DNA of 64,000 bases from Thalassorhabdomicrobium marinisediminis (GTDB lineage Bacteria; Pseudomonadota; Alphaproteobacteria; Rhodobacterales; Rhodobacteraceae), in assembly GCF_003072065.1 (NCBI RefSeq), contig NZ_QCYG01000005.1, positions 248,001-312,000 of the forward strand. The letters run 5' to 3'. Within the stretch, counting starts at the first letter, position 1. Every line of letters begins with the position of its first letter. Of the stretch, positions 1 through 9,911 are shown one piece after another. A program made the position numbers and the translations under genes. The notes beneath the pieces are model-generated. The model saw only the letters and a program-made list of their open reading frames with translations, did not search any database and was not told where the DNA came from.

Positions 1-184
1 GCGCGGCGTATTGCTCGATCCGGCGCTCACCGTCGGGTTCCGTCAGCAGGTCGGCATAGGTCTCCTCATCCCATGTCCAGTCCAGCCCGTGTTCATCGAA
101 GGCCGCGTTGAAGGCTCGGCGTTCCAGATCGGTGATCTCGGCCAGGGTGCCGATCGAGCCGAAGATCAGGGCTTTGGGGGGCAT
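1..184 (-). CDS. HAD-superfamily hydrolase-like protein, N-terminal part (cut by window edge)
   Basis: Sixty-one codons read on the minus strand from an ATG at 184; the gene continues beyond base 1. The protein begins [16 protein letters not shown] and continues with [15 protein letters not shown], which fits the N-terminus and cap start of CbbY/phosphoglycolate-phosphatase-type HAD hydrolases. An AAGGA lies 10 nt before this ATG; an in-frame ATG at 214 has no such site. Canonical HAD motif I is DxDGT; here the same place reads GSIGT, so both aspartates are missing. A changed activity is therefore possible, but the family call rests on a short fragment. It is divergent from carB. Confidence 0.65.
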   Translation of the reverse strand, partial: MPPKALIFGSIGTLAEITDLERRAFNAAFDEHGLDWTWDEETYADLLTEPDGERRIEQYAA

Positions 185-373
185 GGTCGCGGTGTCCTTT
201 GCTGGGGTGTTCATGGCTCAACGCGCGGCACAGCTCATCGGTTCACGCATAGCCGCTGGCCACCTTGCGCAAAGGCTGCTTTGCCCCTTGCACGTCAGCG
301 CCCCATCCCTATAACCCACGACAATTTGGCGCGCGGTGCCGCGTCGGGAATCTACATACAAAGGGGCGCGGCC

Positions 374-3300
374 ATGCCAAGACGTGATGATATCAAATCA
401 ATCATGATTATCGGGGCGGGCCCTATTGTCATCGGACAGGCCTGCGAGTTCGACTACTCCGGCGCACAAGCCTGCAAGGCGCTGCGCGAGGAAGGCTATC
501 GCGTCATCCTCGTCAACTCGAACCCCGCGACGATCATGACCGATCCGGGGCTGGCCGACGCCACCTATATCGAGCCGATCACCCCCGAGGTTGTCGCGAA
601 GATCATCGAGAAAGAGCGCCCCGACGCGCTGTTGCCGACGATGGGCGGGCAGACGGGGCTGAACACCTCGCTGGCGCTGGCGGACATGGGCGTGTTGGAA
701 AAATTCGGCGTCGAGATGATCGGCGCCAAGCGCGAAGCCATCGAGATGGCCGAAGACCGGCACCTGTTCCGCGAAGCCATGGACCGGCTGGGGATCGAGA
801 ACCCCAAGGCGACCATCGTCACCGCGCCCACCAAGAACAAGGACGCCGCCCGCGTCACCGACAAGTTCGACATCAACGCAGGGCTCGCCATCGCCATGGA
901 GGCGCTGGAGGAGATCGGCCTACCCGCGATCATCCGCCCCGCCTTCACGCTGGGCGGCACCGGCGGCGGCGTGGCCTACAACCGCGAACAATACGAACAC
1001 TTCTGCCGCACGGGGATGGAAGCCTCTCCCATGGCGCAGATCCTTGTCGACCAGTCCCTGCTGGGCTGGAAGGAATACGAGATGGAGGTGGTGCGCGACA
1101 GCGCCGACAACGCGATCATCGTCTGCTCCATTGAGAACGTGGACCCGATGGGCGTGCACACCGGCGACAGTATCACCGTGGCCCCTGCCCTGACGCTGAC
1201 TGACAAGGAATACCAGTTGATGCGCACGCACTCGATCAACGTGCTGCGCGAGATCGGGGTCGAGACCGGCGGGTCCAACGTGCAATGGGCCGTGAACCCC
1301 GAAGACGGGCGCATGGTGGTGATCGAGATGAACCCGCGGGTGTCGCGCTCCTCCGCTTTGGCATCCAAGGCCACGGGCTTCCCCATTGCCAAGATCGCGG
1401 CAAAGCTGGCCGTGGGCTTTACGCTGGACGAGCTGGACAACGACATCACCGGCGTGACACCGGCCAGCTTCGAGCCCTCCATCGACTATGTCGTCACCAA
1501 GATTCCGCGGTTCGCCTTCGAGAAGTTCCCCGGCTCCGAGCCGAACCTGACCACGGCGATGAAATCCGTGGGCGAGGTGATGGCGATTGGCCGGACTTTC
1601 CACGAATCCATGCAAAAGGCCCTGGCGTCGATGGAAAACGGGCTGACCGGCTTTGACGAGATCGAGATCGCGGGCGCATCGGACACCGCCGATGGCCGTG
1701 CGGCGATCACCAAGGCGCTGGCCCAACAAACCCCCGACCGCATCCGCGTGATCGCGCAGGCCATGCGTCTGGGGCTGAGCAACGACGACATTCAGGCGGT
1801 GACCTCGTTCGATCCGTGGTTCCTTGACCGCTTCCGCGAGATTGTGGATGCCGAGAATGGTGTGAAAGCGAACGGCCTGCCCGAAGATCCGGCGGCAATG
1901 CGGGCGCTGAAAATGCTCGGCTTCTCGGATGCGCGTCTGGCCAAGCTCGCCGGCGTGTCCGAGGCTGACGTGCGTAAGGCCCGTCACGCTTTGGATGTGC
2001 GGGCCGTGTTCAAACGCATCGACACCTGCGCGGCCGAGTTCGAGGCACAGACCCCTTACATGTATTCCACCTATGAAGCGCCGATGATGGGCGATGTGGA
2101 ATGCGAAGCGCGGCCCAGCGACCGCAAGAAAGTGGTGATCCTTGGCGGCGGTCCGAACCGGATCGGTCAGGGGATCGAGTTCGACTATTGCTGCTGTCAC
2201 GCCTGTTTCGCGCTGACCGATCAGGGCTATGAGACGATCATGGTCAACTGCAACCCCGAGACCGTCTCGACCGACTACGACACCTCGGACCGGCTGTATT
2301 TCGAGCCGTTGACCTTCGAGCACGTCATGGAAATCCTGCGCGTTGAGCAGGAGAACGGCACCCTGCACGGGGTGATCGTCCAGTTCGGCGGCCAGACTCC
2401 GCTGAAGATCGCACAGGCGCTGGCGGATGAGGGCATCCCGATCCTTGGCACCTCGCCCGACAGCATCGACTGGGCCGAGGACCGCGAGCGGTTTCAAGCG
2501 CTGGTCAACGATCTGGGGCTTTTGCAGCCGAAGAACGGCATCGCAAGCACTGATGCGCAGGCCCTTGCGATTGCAGAAGAGATCGGCTTTCCGCTGGTGA
2601 TCCGCCCGTCCTACGTGCTGGGGGGCCGCGCGATGGAAATCGTGCGCGACATGGCGCAACTGGAACGCTACATTGCCGAAGCGGTGGTGGTGTCCGGTGA
2701 CAGTCCGGTGCTGCTCGACAGCTACCTGAGCGGCGCGGTCGAGGTGGACGTGGACTGTCTGAGCGACGGCACAGACACCCATGTCGCGGGCATCATGCAG
2801 CATATCGAAGAGGCGGGCGTCCACTCCGGCGACAGCGCCTGTTGCCTGCCGCCGCACACGCTGTCCGACGAGATTATCGAAGAGATCAAGCGCCAGACCC
2901 GCGCGCTGGCGCTGGCGCTGAACGTGGTCGGCCTGATGAACGTGCAGTTCGCAGTCAAGGACGGCGATGTGTATCTGATCGAAGTGAACCCCCGCGCCAG
3001 CCGTACGGTGCCTTTCGTGGCCAAGGCCACCGACTCTGCCGTGGCCTCTATCGCCGCACGGCTGATGGCGGGTGAGCCCTTGTCGAACTTCCCGATGCGC
3101 GAGCCCTACGCCCCGGCCGAGGACCCGATGGACGTGATGCCGCTGGGCAACCCCTTCACGCTCGCGGACCCGAAAACGCCGTGGTTCTCGGTAAAAGAGG
3201 CCGTGCTGCCGTTCAACCGCTTCCCCGGCGTGGACACGATCCTCGGCCCCGAGATGCGCTCAACCGGTGAGGTCATGGGCTGGGCGCGCAACTTTGCCCG

Positions 3301-3736
3301 CGCCTTCCTCAAGGCGCAGATGGGCGCAGGCGTTGATCTTCCGACCGAGGGCCGCGTGTTCCTGTCGATCAAGGACAGCGACAAGACCCCCCTGCTGCTT
3401 GAGACCGCGACGCTTCTGACCGATCTGGGCATGACAATCTGCGCCACCCGCGGCACGGCTGCATGGCTGGCCGATCAGGGGATCAAGACCGAGGTGGTCA
3501 ACAAGGTCTATGAAGGCGGACGGACGATCAGCGACCTTCTGAAAGACGGCGAGATTGCGTTGGTCTTCAACTCCACCGAAGGCACCGCCGCGATTGAGGA
3601 CAGCCGCTCAATCCGGGCCATCGCGCTGGCCGACCGCATCCCCTACTATACCACGCTGGCGGGCAGTCACGCCGCCGCCTTGGCGATGAAGGAAAAGGTC
3701 GAAAGCGACATCCGGGTGCGCGCGCTGCAGGGCTAG
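374..3736 (+). CDS. carB: Carbamoyl-phosphate synthase large subunit
   Basis: Makes carbamoyl phosphate from bicarbonate, ammonia (channelled from CarA) and two ATP, feeding arginine and pyrimidine synthesis in the cytoplasm. The 1120-residue protein has the duplicated architecture: first half from [18 protein letters not shown], second half from about residue 586 ([18 protein letters not shown]), each with ATP-grasp elements such as the EVNPRASR type, and a C-terminal MGS-like allosteric domain from about residue 990. It is somewhat longer than the 1073-residue E. coli enzyme. The reading frame is open back to base 11, but the ATG at 374 starts the conserved N-terminus and has AAGGGG upstream. 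carA is not in the window. A hairpin terminator follows. Confidence 0.98.
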   Translation: MPRRDDIKSIMIIGAGPIVIGQACEFDYSGAQACKALREEGYRVILVNSNPATIMTDPGLADATYIEPITPEVVAKIIEKERPDALLPTMGGQTGLNTSLALADMGVLEKFGVEMIGAKREAIEMAEDRHLFREAMDRLGIENPKATIVTAPTKNKDAARVTDKFDINAGLAIAMEALEEIGLPAIIRPAFTLGGTGGGVAYNREQYEHFCRTGMEASPMAQILVDQSLLGWKEYEMEVVRDSADNAIIVCSIENVDPMGVHTGDSITVAPALTLTDKEYQLMRTHSINVLREIGVETGGSNVQWAVNPEDGRMVVIEMNPRVSRSSALASKATGFPIAKIAAKLAVGFTLDELDNDITGVTPASFEPSIDYVVTKIPRFAFEKFPGSEPNLTTAMKSVGEVMAIGRTFHESMQKALASMENGLTGFDEIEIAGASDTADGRAAITKALAQQTPDRIRVIAQAMRLGLSNDDIQAVTSFDPWFLDRFREIVDAENGVKANGLPEDPAAMRALKMLGFSDARLAKLAGVSEADVRKARHALDVRAVFKRIDTCAAEFEAQTPYMYSTYEAPMMGDVECEARPSDRKKVVILGGGPNRIGQGIEFDYCCCHACFALTDQGYETIMVNCNPETVSTDYDTSDRLYFEPLTFEHVMEILRVEQENGTLHGVIVQFGGQTPLKIAQALADEGIPILGTSPDSIDWAEDRERFQALVNDLGLLQPKNGIASTDAQALAIAEEIGFPLVIRPSYVLGGRAMEIVRDMAQLERYIAEAVVVSGDSPVLLDSYLSGAVEVDVDCLSDGTDTHVAGIMQHIEEAGVHSGDSACCLPPHTLSDEIIEEIKRQTRALALALNVVGLMNVQFAVKDGDVYLIEVNPRASRTVPFVAKATDSAVASIAARLMAGEPLSNFPMREPYAPAEDPMDVMPLGNPFTLADPKTPWFSVKEAVLPFNRFPGVDTILGPEMRSTGEVMGWARNFARAFLKAQMGAGVDLPTEGRVFLSIKDSDKTPLLLETATLLTDLGMTICATRGTAAWLADQGIKTEVVNKVYEGGRTISDLLKDGEIALVFNSTEGTAAIEDSRSIRAIALADRIPYYTTLAGSHAAALAMKEKVESDIRVRALQG

Positions 3737-3760
3737 GCCCGCGCACTTTCCCCCTTTTGC

Positions 3761-3796
3761 GGGCGGCGGTCTGATGGGCCGCCGCCCGTATGCGTT
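3761..3796 (+). terminator. Rho-independent-type terminator after carB
   Basis: A perfect 9-bp stem, GGGCGGCGG (3761-3769) with CCGCCGCCC (3779-3787), has a 9-nt loop and is followed within 10 nt by TTTT. It lies 25 bases past the carB stop and before the histidine kinase, so it probably ends the carB transcript. The T run is short. Confidence 0.6.
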
Positions 3797-3929
3797 TTGC
3801 CACAGGCCAGACGCCGCCGCCCCCGCGCCCGCCATCATCCCCCACACATCATCCGATTTTTGCCGCACTTCTTCCTTTCTTACGCACGTTTCGTGCCTAG
3901 GCTGGTAAAAAATTTGAGAAGTTCGAGCA

Positions 3930-5705
3930 GTGTATAATTTAACTCAATGTTTCCAGGTCGACGCCGGGATCCCGGCGGTGCAGATGGTGATCACGACGAT
4001 TGTCGTGGTCACGACGCTTGCCTTCTGGGCGCGGGCGCAGACCTCCTTGCCGGGGCACACCTGGTTCTTCTACGGCAATCTGGCGATGATCTGGTGGCTG
4101 ATTTCCATCGGTGTGGAAATCTCGACGCCGGTGCTGACCTGTAAGATCGCCTGGGCGCAACTGGCCTGGCTGGGCGTGATCCTGTTGCCGACGTTCTGGT
4201 GCTTCTTTCTGTATGAATACACCTCGTCGCGGCAGGTGCCGCGCGCGGTGGTCAAGCTGGCCGTGGTCTTCATGCCCATTGTGCTGCTATCGCTGATCCT
4301 GACCAACACCTTCCACGGTCAGCTTTACGGGCCGGACACGAAACTGGTCGTGCGCCCCACCGGAACCTATGCGCATTTCGACCATCAGCCGCTGTTCTAC
4401 GTGGTGATCGGCTACCTTTATCTGGTGATTTTGGGCACGACCATCACCGCAGGCCTTGCCATGTGGAAAGCCAACCCCGCCGTGCGCAGTTTTTTCGTAA
4501 AGCTGTTCCTGACGACGATGATCCCGATCGTGGCCAACGTGCTCTACATCTTCTTTGACGTGATGTGGTTCGACAGCGATCCGACGCCGTTTTCTTTCGT
4601 GGCGTCGCTCACGCTGGTGGTCTGGCTGATCGCCGACAACCGCTGGGTGGACGTCAGCGCCATCGCCCGTGACATGCTGTTCTACAAGTCCGACGATGTC
4701 GTCCTGCTGATCGACCTTGAAGGCAACCTGCTTGAAGCGAACGCCGCGGCCCATGATGCGATGATGCTTTCGAACGGCCAACCCACGACGGGGCTTGAGG
4801 GGATCGGCCCGATCATCAATTCATTGATCGAGACCGAAAAACTGCCCGATGTGCCCGAGGCTGAGTGCAACAACCGGCACTACGTGGCGCGCGCCTATCC
4901 GATTCGGCTGGGCAAGGGGCAGCGGCTTCTGGGCTGGACCGTGTCTTTCGTCGATGTCACCGTCCAGACACAGGCGGCGGAACGCGCACGGGCGGCGGAA
5001 CGGGTGCAAACGCAATTTCTGGCGACCGTCAGCCATGAGCTGCGCACCCCGCTGACGGTCGTCAACGGCGCGCTGGGCATGTTGAAAGGCCGGGTGACCG
5101 AGATTCCGCCCGAAACAATCAACCATCTTGTGGGGCTGGCGGCGAAGAACACCACGATTCTCGCGTCACTTCTCAACGATCTTTTGGACACGCAAAAGCT
5201 GGAAAGCTCTGAATTCACGCTGAATTTCGCCGCCGTGAACGTGGACGACATCGTCGCGGATGCGGTGGGCAGCATGGAAACCTTCAATGCCACGCGCAAC
5301 ATCAAGATCCGCTATCAGGGCAGCGCGCGCCCGGCGGTGGCGGAGGTGGACGAAAGCCGGCTGCATCAGGTGCTGGTGAATGTTCTGTCCAATGCCTCGA
5401 AATTCTCGCCCGACAATTCCTATGTCGATGTGGCGCTGGACACCCGGCTCGACACCGCGGTGATCACCGTCACGGACCGCGGGCGCGGCATTCCTGCGGG
5501 CAGCGAGGAGAAGGTTTTCGGACGTTTCACGCAAGTGGACGAGACCGACCACAAGGACATCTACGGCAGCGGGCTGGGGATGCATATCGCCAAGCAGATC
5601 CTCTCGAAGCATCACGGCTCGATCTCCTATGAAAGCGAGCTTGGCGTCGGCACGACCTTCACGATCACCCTGCCCTTGGCCGGGGCCCACGTTCGCGCCG
5701 CCTGA
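3930..5705 (+). CDS. Membrane sensor histidine kinase with N-terminal 7TM-type domain
   Basis: A 591-residue sensor kinase. Residues about 15-235 hold roughly seven hydrophobic segments resembling the HisKA_7TM sensor domain. A PAS-like stretch follows (LIDLEGNLLEANAAAHDAM, about 255-350), then the dimerisation/phosphoacceptor box SHELRTPL with His369. The HATPase domain has N-box NVLSNASKFS near 482, VTDRGRGIP and GSGLGMHIAK. It should autophosphorylate His369 in response to a membrane-linked or small-molecule signal. No response regulator gene is adjacent, so it is an orphan kinase. The start is a GTG at 3930 with a GAGAAG-like site upstream; an ATG at 3984 would still precede the first membrane segment, so the start is uncertain. 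Confidence 0.88.
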   Translation: MYNLTQCFQVDAGIPAVQMVITTIVVVTTLAFWARAQTSLPGHTWFFYGNLAMIWWLISIGVEISTPVLTCKIAWAQLAWLGVILLPTFWCFFLYEYTSSRQVPRAVVKLAVVFMPIVLLSLILTNTFHGQLYGPDTKLVVRPTGTYAHFDHQPLFYVVIGYLYLVILGTTITAGLAMWKANPAVRSFFVKLFLTTMIPIVANVLYIFFDVMWFDSDPTPFSFVASLTLVVWLIADNRWVDVSAIARDMLFYKSDDVVLLIDLEGNLLEANAAAHDAMMLSNGQPTTGLEGIGPIINSLIETEKLPDVPEAECNNRHYVARAYPIRLGKGQRLLGWTVSFVDVTVQTQAAERARAAERVQTQFLATVSHELRTPLTVVNGALGMLKGRVTEIPPETINHLVGLAAKNTTILASLLNDLLDTQKLESSEFTLNFAAVNVDDIVADAVGSMETFNATRNIKIRYQGSARPAVAEVDESRLHQVLVNVLSNASKFSPDNSYVDVALDTRLDTAVITVTDRGRGIPAGSEEKVFGRFTQVDETDHKDIYGSGLGMHIAKQILSKHHGSISYESELGVGTTFTITLPLAGAHVRAA

Positions 5706-5806
5706 CCCGCCCGGAGGGGCCCCGCAAGGCGACGGGGGCCGCACCGTCACCCTTGCTATTTGCTGCCGAAACGGGCCCAATGGCCCCCCAAAGCAAAGGC
5801 AGACGG

Positions 5807-6925
5807 ATGTATAGCGCAGCGATTACCGGAACCGGGGTCTTCACCCCCCAGCACACGATTTCCAACGACGAACTGGTGGACGCGTTCAACGCCTATGCCG
5901 AGCGGTTCAACGCCGAACACGCCGAGGCGATCGCCGCAGGCGAGGTTGAGGCCAAGCCGCAGTCCTCAAGCGAGTTCATCCTTGCGGCCTCGGGGATCGA
6001 GCGGCGCTACGTGCTTGATAAATCCGGCGTGCTCGACCCGGACCGCATGTTCCCGCGCCTGCCCGCCCGCGCCGATGATGAGCCGAGCTACATGGCCGAA
6101 ATGGCCGTCGATGCCAGCCTTCAGGCATTGTCGCAGGCGGGCCGGTCCGCCGACGACGTGGACGCGGTGATCTGCGCCGCATCCAACCATGAGCGGGCCT
6201 ATCCGGCGATTGCCGTGGAAATCCAGAACCTGCTCGAGATCAACGGCTTCGGCTTCGACATGAACGTGGCCTGCAGCTCGGCCACGTTCGGCATCCAGAC
6301 CGCAACGGACATGATCCGCGCGGGCAGCATCCGCAGCGCGCTGGTCGTCTGCCCCGAGATCTGCTCGGCCCACCTTGAGTGGCGCGACCGCGATTGTCAT
6401 TTCATCTTCGGGGACGTGGCCACGGCGGTGCTGGTCGAGCGCGACGAAGGCCTTGAGCGACCGCACTTCAAGATCCGCTCAACGCGGCTGGCCACGCAAT
6501 TCTCGAACAACATCCGCAACAACGACGGCTTCCTGCGGCGCACCCATGACCAGATGGAGGACCGCCGCGACATGCAGTTCATGCAGAATGGCCGCAAGGT
6601 CTTTAAAGAGGTTCTGCCGCTGGTGAGCCAGCACATCGCCGGTCACATGGCCGATGACGGTATCTCTGCCGACGATCTCAAGCGGCTCTGGCTGCATCAG
6701 GCGAACAAGTCGATGAACGATTATATCGGCAAAAAGGTTCTGGGCCGCGCGCCCGAGGATGGCGAGCAGCCGAACATCCTGCAGGATTATGCCAACACCT
6801 CCTCGGCGGGGTCGATCATCGCCTTCGCGAAATATTCCGACGACCTCGGGGCGGGCGACATCGGGCTGATCTGTTCCTTCGGAGCGGGTTATTCCGTGGG
6901 CTCTGTCATCGTGGAGCGGGCATGA
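5807..6925 (+). CDS. 3-oxoacyl-ACP synthase III-like (FabH family) condensing enzyme
   Basis: A 372-residue thiolase-fold enzyme. The FabH triad is visible: Cys156 in NVACSSATFG, His297 in LWLHQANKS and Asn330 in YANTSSAGS. The family condenses an acyl-CoA with malonyl-ACP to start fatty acid synthesis. At 372 residues it is longer than typical FabH (about 317-325), mostly through an insert in the first 80 residues, and matches the long variant often found in Rhodobacteraceae; its acyl substrate cannot be told from sequence. The frame is open from 5753, but ATG 5807 opens directly onto YSAAITGTGVFTP and has AAAGGC upstream. A tiny lipoprotein gene overlaps its stop by 4 nt. Confidence 0.9.
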   Translation: MYSAAITGTGVFTPQHTISNDELVDAFNAYAERFNAEHAEAIAAGEVEAKPQSSSEFILAASGIERRYVLDKSGVLDPDRMFPRLPARADDEPSYMAEMAVDASLQALSQAGRSADDVDAVICAASNHERAYPAIAVEIQNLLEINGFGFDMNVACSSATFGIQTATDMIRAGSIRSALVVCPEICSAHLEWRDRDCHFIFGDVATAVLVERDEGLERPHFKIRSTRLATQFSNNIRNNDGFLRRTHDQMEDRRDMQFMQNGRKVFKEVLPLVSQHIAGHMADDGISADDLKRLWLHQANKSMNDYIGKKVLGRAPEDGEQPNILQDYANTSSAGSIIAFAKYSDDLGAGDIGLICSFGAGYSVGSVIVERA

Positions 6926-7020
6926 GCGGGGCCGTGTGGCGCGCGGCCCGTTACGCAGCGCTTGCGGCGGGTCTGATGGCGCTCACCGGCTGCGGCGTGC
7001 CCTTCGTGCCCTTCATCTAA
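6922..7020 (+). CDS. Very small lipoprotein (32 aa)
   Basis: A 32-codon ORF whose ATG overlaps the stop of the FabH-like gene as ATGA, which implies translational coupling. The product has a basic N-terminus (WRAARY), a hydrophobic stretch (AALAAGLMAL) and the lipobox LTGC, followed by only nine residues after the cysteine (GVPFVPFI after Cys24). Mature protein would be a lipid-modified nonapeptide-sized peptide at the inner or outer membrane. This size recalls other micro-lipoproteins such as LptM-like proteins or entericidins, but I see no direct homology. Missed by most gene callers because of its length; the lipobox and overlap are the support. Confidence 0.6.
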   Translation: MSGAVWRAARYAALAAGLMALTGCGVPFVPFI

Positions 7021-7107
7021 ACGCTGCCGCGCGGGCCGCGAACCGGTCTGCGTGTGCGGTCTTTTTCGATCTTGCAACCGGATCGGCACGGGGGCATTCA
7101 CCGCGCC

Positions 7108-7704
7108 ATGGCCAAGCTCTATTTCAATTACTCGACCATGAACGCCGGCAAGTCGACGGTGCTTCTGCAGGCGGCATACAACTATGCGGAACGCGGGATG
7201 GACTCCTATCTTCTGACCGCCCAGCTCGACAATCGCGCGGGCGAAGGGCGGATCGCCAGCCGCATCGGCATCGGCATGGAGGCCGACACCTTCAACATCA
7301 ACGATGATCTGTTCCGCAAGATCGAAGCGCGGCTGGGCGACGGCCCCTGTGCCTGCGTCTTCGTGGACGAAGCGCAGTTCCTGAGCGAAGAACAGGTCTG
7401 GCAACTGGCCCGCGCGGTGGATGATCTGCGCGTGCCGGTCATGGCCTTCGGGCTGCGGGTGGATTTCATGGGGCAGCTCTTCCCCGGCTCGGCCACCCTT
7501 CTCGCGCTGGCCGACGAGATGCGGGAGGTGCGCACGATCTGCCATTGCGGCAAGAAGGCCACGATGGTCGTCCGGCAAGACGCCGAGGGGCGCGTGCTGA
7601 CGGGGGGCGAGCAGGTGCAGATCGGCGGCAACGAGGCCTATGTCTCATTGTGTCGGCGGCACTGGCGCGAAGCCATGGCCGACACGGACGCGCCGCTGGT
7701 CTAG
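7108..7704 (+). CDS. tdk: Thymidine kinase
   Basis: Phosphorylates thymidine (and deoxyuridine) to the monophosphate in pyrimidine salvage. The 198-residue protein has the type II TK P-loop STMNAGKST (residues about 9-18), the catalytic glutamate in FVDEAQFL (Glu88) and C-terminal zinc ligands in CHCGKKA and CRRHW. The frame is open upstream to 7054, but ATG 7108 gives the family N-terminus MAKLYFNYS. The 3' end overlaps the convergent 2-hydroxyacid dehydrogenase gene by 4 nt, so there is no room for a terminator between them. Confidence 0.97.
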   Translation: MAKLYFNYSTMNAGKSTVLLQAAYNYAERGMDSYLLTAQLDNRAGEGRIASRIGIGMEADTFNINDDLFRKIEARLGDGPCACVFVDEAQFLSEEQVWQLARAVDDLRVPVMAFGLRVDFMGQLFPGSATLLALADEMREVRTICHCGKKATMVVRQDAEGRVLTGGEQVQIGGNEAYVSLCRRHWREAMADTDAPLV

Positions 7705-8648
7705 GTCACCCGCTGCGGCGGGTCGCGGCCTTCGGAAAAGGCGATGATGTTGTCGAGCGCCATCTGCGCCATGGCCTGCCGCGTTTCCTGCGTGGCCGAG
7801 CCCAGATGCGGCAGCAGCACGCAATTCTCCAGGGCGCGCAACCGCTCGGGCACGTGGGGCTCATTCTCATAGACGTCAAGGCCCGCCCCCGCGATGCGCC
7901 CCTGCTCAAGTGCGTCGATCAGGGCGGTCTCGTCCACCACCTCCCCGCGCGAGATGTTGACGAAAATGCCTGAAGGTTTCATCGCGGCGATGGCTGCGGC
8001 GTCGATCAGCTTGGTGGTGGCGGTGCCGCCGGGCGTGGCGACGACGACGAAATCCGCTTCCGCCATCACATGATGCAGGCTTTCCAGTTGCAGCGCGGGC
8101 ACGCGGGTGACCTTCGGGCTGCGGTTGTGGAACACGACCTTCATGTTGAACCCGTGGTAGCCCCGCGCGGCGATGGCCTGTCCGATGCGGCCCATCCCGA
8201 CGATGCCCAGCGTTTTACCGGTCACATGGGTGCCCAGCAGCCCCTTGACGTCGAACCCGCCCCATCGGCCGGAGCGCACCATCCGCTCCCCCTCACCGGC
8301 GCGGCGGGCGGTGGCGAGAAGCAGCGTCATTGCGATGTCGGCGGTCGCGTCGGTGAGCACGTCGGGCGTGTTGCTGACGATCACCCCGGCGCGGGCGGCG
8401 GCGTCGGTATCGATATGATTATAGCCGACGCCGAAGTTGCCGATCATCCGGCACCGCAGGTCTCCGGCGAAAGCGCGGGCGGTGAACTGGTCGCCCAATG
8501 TCGGCAGGATGCAGTCGTATTCAGCCAGTGCCGCGGCACACTCCGCCTCGGACAGTTTGCCGCCCGTGTGCAAGGTCACGTCGAACAGGCGGCGGGCTTG
8601 CGCCAAAACGGGTTCTGCGATGGGGCGGGTGATCAGCAGCCTCAGCAC
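7701..8648 (-). CDS. D-2-hydroxyacid dehydrogenase (glyoxylate/hydroxypyruvate reductase type)
   Basis: A 315-residue NAD(P)-dependent D-isomer 2-hydroxyacid dehydrogenase. It shows the substrate-side NFGVGYNHID segment, the Rossmann motif GIVGMGRIG near residue 150, the catalytic arginine in NISRGEVVDE, a glutamate in VYENEPHV and the catalytic histidine in LLPHLGSAT. The family reduces glyoxylate, hydroxypyruvate or related 2-oxoacids; the exact substrate is not readable. The start is a GTG at 8648 that overlaps the end of the upstream csaA-like gene by 7 nt, so the two are co-transcribed with proC. Confidence 0.9.
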   Translation of the reverse strand: MLRLLITRPIAEPVLAQARRLFDVTLHTGGKLSEAECAAALAEYDCILPTLGDQFTARAFAGDLRCRMIGNFGVGYNHIDTDAAARAGVIVSNTPDVLTDATADIAMTLLLATARRAGEGERMVRSGRWGGFDVKGLLGTHVTGKTLGIVGMGRIGQAIAARGYHGFNMKVVFHNRSPKVTRVPALQLESLHHVMAEADFVVVATPGGTATTKLIDAAAIAAMKPSGIFVNISRGEVVDETALIDALEQGRIAGAGLDVYENEPHVPERLRALENCVLLPHLGSATQETRQAMAQMALDNIIAFSEGRDPPQRVT

Positions 8649-8980
8649 ATGCGTTCCCCCTCCGCCACCTCTTGGTCGGGCGCGATCAGCACGACGCCGC
8701 CGTTTGCGTCATGGGCGCCCAGCACCAGCACCTCGGACATGAAAGGGCCGATCTGCCGCGGGGGAAAATTCACCACGCCCAGCACCTGCCGCCCGATCAA
8801 CGCCTCGGGGGTGTAATGGGCCGTGATTTGCGCCGAGGCCTTGCGCTCTCCGATCTCGGGGCCGAAGTCGACCCACAGCTTGATCGCCGGTTTGCGGGCT
8901 TCGGGGAAAGGTTCGGCGCGGATCACGCGGCCCACGCGAATGTCCACCGCCAGAAAATCGTCGAACGTGATCTCGCTCAT
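8642..8980 (-). CDS. csaA: CsaA-like tRNA-binding protein
   Basis: A 112-residue single-domain protein with the tRNA-binding OB fold found in CsaA and at the ends of Met- and Phe-tRNA synthetases. Typical features are FLAVDIRVGRV, KLWVDFGPEIG, the SAQIT segment and GVVNFPPRQIGPFMSEVLVLG. CsaA has been described as a chaperone-like, export-related protein, and the fold binds tRNA; function here is inferred from the family. Its length equals the usual 110-ish residues. It starts within the proC stop (ATGA) and overlaps the following dehydrogenase, forming a tight three-gene unit. Confidence 0.92.
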   Translation of the reverse strand: MSEITFDDFLAVDIRVGRVIRAEPFPEARKPAIKLWVDFGPEIGERKASAQITAHYTPEALIGRQVLGVVNFPPRQIGPFMSEVLVLGAHDANGGVVLIAPDQEVAEGERMC

Positions 8981-9789
8981 GCGCCCAGCTCGCGGCTGCG
9001 GTCGGCGGCGGCCTTGACCGCGCGGCGCAGCAGGGGCGGAAAGCCGCTCTCTTCGTCCATCAGAACCTCAAGCGCGGCCTGTGTCGTGCCGTTGGGCGAG
9101 GTTACGTTGACACGCAACTGGCTGGGATCCTCGGGCGCGTCCTCGGCTAGCTGACCCGCCCCGCCGACGGTCGCCTTGGCAAGCTTCATTGCCATCTCGG
9201 CGGGCAGGCCCTCGGCCTCACCAGCGGCGGCGAGCGTTTCGATCAGGTGGAACACATAGGCAGGGCCCGAGCCGGACACGCCGGTCACCGCATCGATCTG
9301 GCTCTCGCTGTCCAGCCGGACCACCTGCCCCACCGCTTCCAGCAGGGTTTCGGCCATGGTCATATGCGCAGCGGTGGCATGGGCGTTGCCCACCACCGCG
9401 GAAATCCCGCGCCCCACGGCGGCGGGCGTGTTGGGCATGGCGCGGATGATCGGAGAGCGCTCGCCCAGCGCCTCTGCGAAGGTCGCGATCGAAGTCCCAG
9501 CCGCGACCGAAAGGAACACGGTCTCTCCATTGCCGAGCTTTTGCATCGCGGGCAGCGCCTCCCCCATCATCTGGGGTTTCACGGCGATGAGCGCCAGCGC
9601 CGGATTGTCGGGCATCCCGTCGTTCAGATGCACGCCTGTGGATTTCAGCCAGTCCGAGGGGTGCGGGTCCAGCACCCAGACGGCCGAGGCGGGCAAGCCG
9701 CCCGACAGCCAGCCCGCAAGCATCGCTGATCCCATCTTGCCGCAGCCCAAAAGGACCATCCCGCGCTGCTCGATTTGTTCCAGTGACAT
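8977..9789 (-). CDS. proC: Pyrroline-5-carboxylate reductase
   Basis: Catalyses the last step of proline synthesis, reducing pyrroline-5-carboxylate with NAD(P)H. The 270-residue protein has an N-terminal dinucleotide motif LLGCGKMGSAMLAGWL, IRAMPNTPAAVGRG and the P5CR dimerisation signature region with VTGVSGSGPAYVF and a conserved TVGGAGQLA. Length agrees with the family. It is the first gene of a minus-strand unit with csaA and the 2-hydroxyacid dehydrogenase, and follows the YbjN-like gene after about 120 bases. Confidence 0.97.
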   Translation of the reverse strand: MSLEQIEQRGMVLLGCGKMGSAMLAGWLSGGLPASAVWVLDPHPSDWLKSTGVHLNDGMPDNPALALIAVKPQMMGEALPAMQKLGNGETVFLSVAAGTSIATFAEALGERSPIIRAMPNTPAAVGRGISAVVGNAHATAAHMTMAETLLEAVGQVVRLDSESQIDAVTGVSGSGPAYVFHLIETLAAAGEAEGLPAEMAMKLAKATVGGAGQLAEDAPEDPSQLRVNVTSPNGTTQAALEVLMDEESGFPPLLRRAVKAAADRSRELGA

Positions 9790-9911
9790 GAAAACCCCCG
9801 TCTTGTCTGACTGCCTTGTTTCGCGGCGACGTTAGGGTGCCGCGCGCGGGGGTTCAAGCCGATGCAGGCGCAAGGGGCAGACGCGGCCTGTGCGCCCCGC
9901 CAGTCACGGGG

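Noticed and set aside
920-2857. A 645-codon open frame antisense to carB, and similar long antisense frames (for example 24738-26405 opposite oppA, 10393-11712 opposite the M42 gene)
   Set aside because: Histidine-, arginine- and glycine-rich translations with no domain; they follow from high GC third positions of the real genes on the other strand.
3884-3896. Small palindrome GCACG-TTT-CGTGC before the histidine kinase
   Set aside because: Five-base arms are expected by chance in this GC content; no repeat of it elsewhere in the window.
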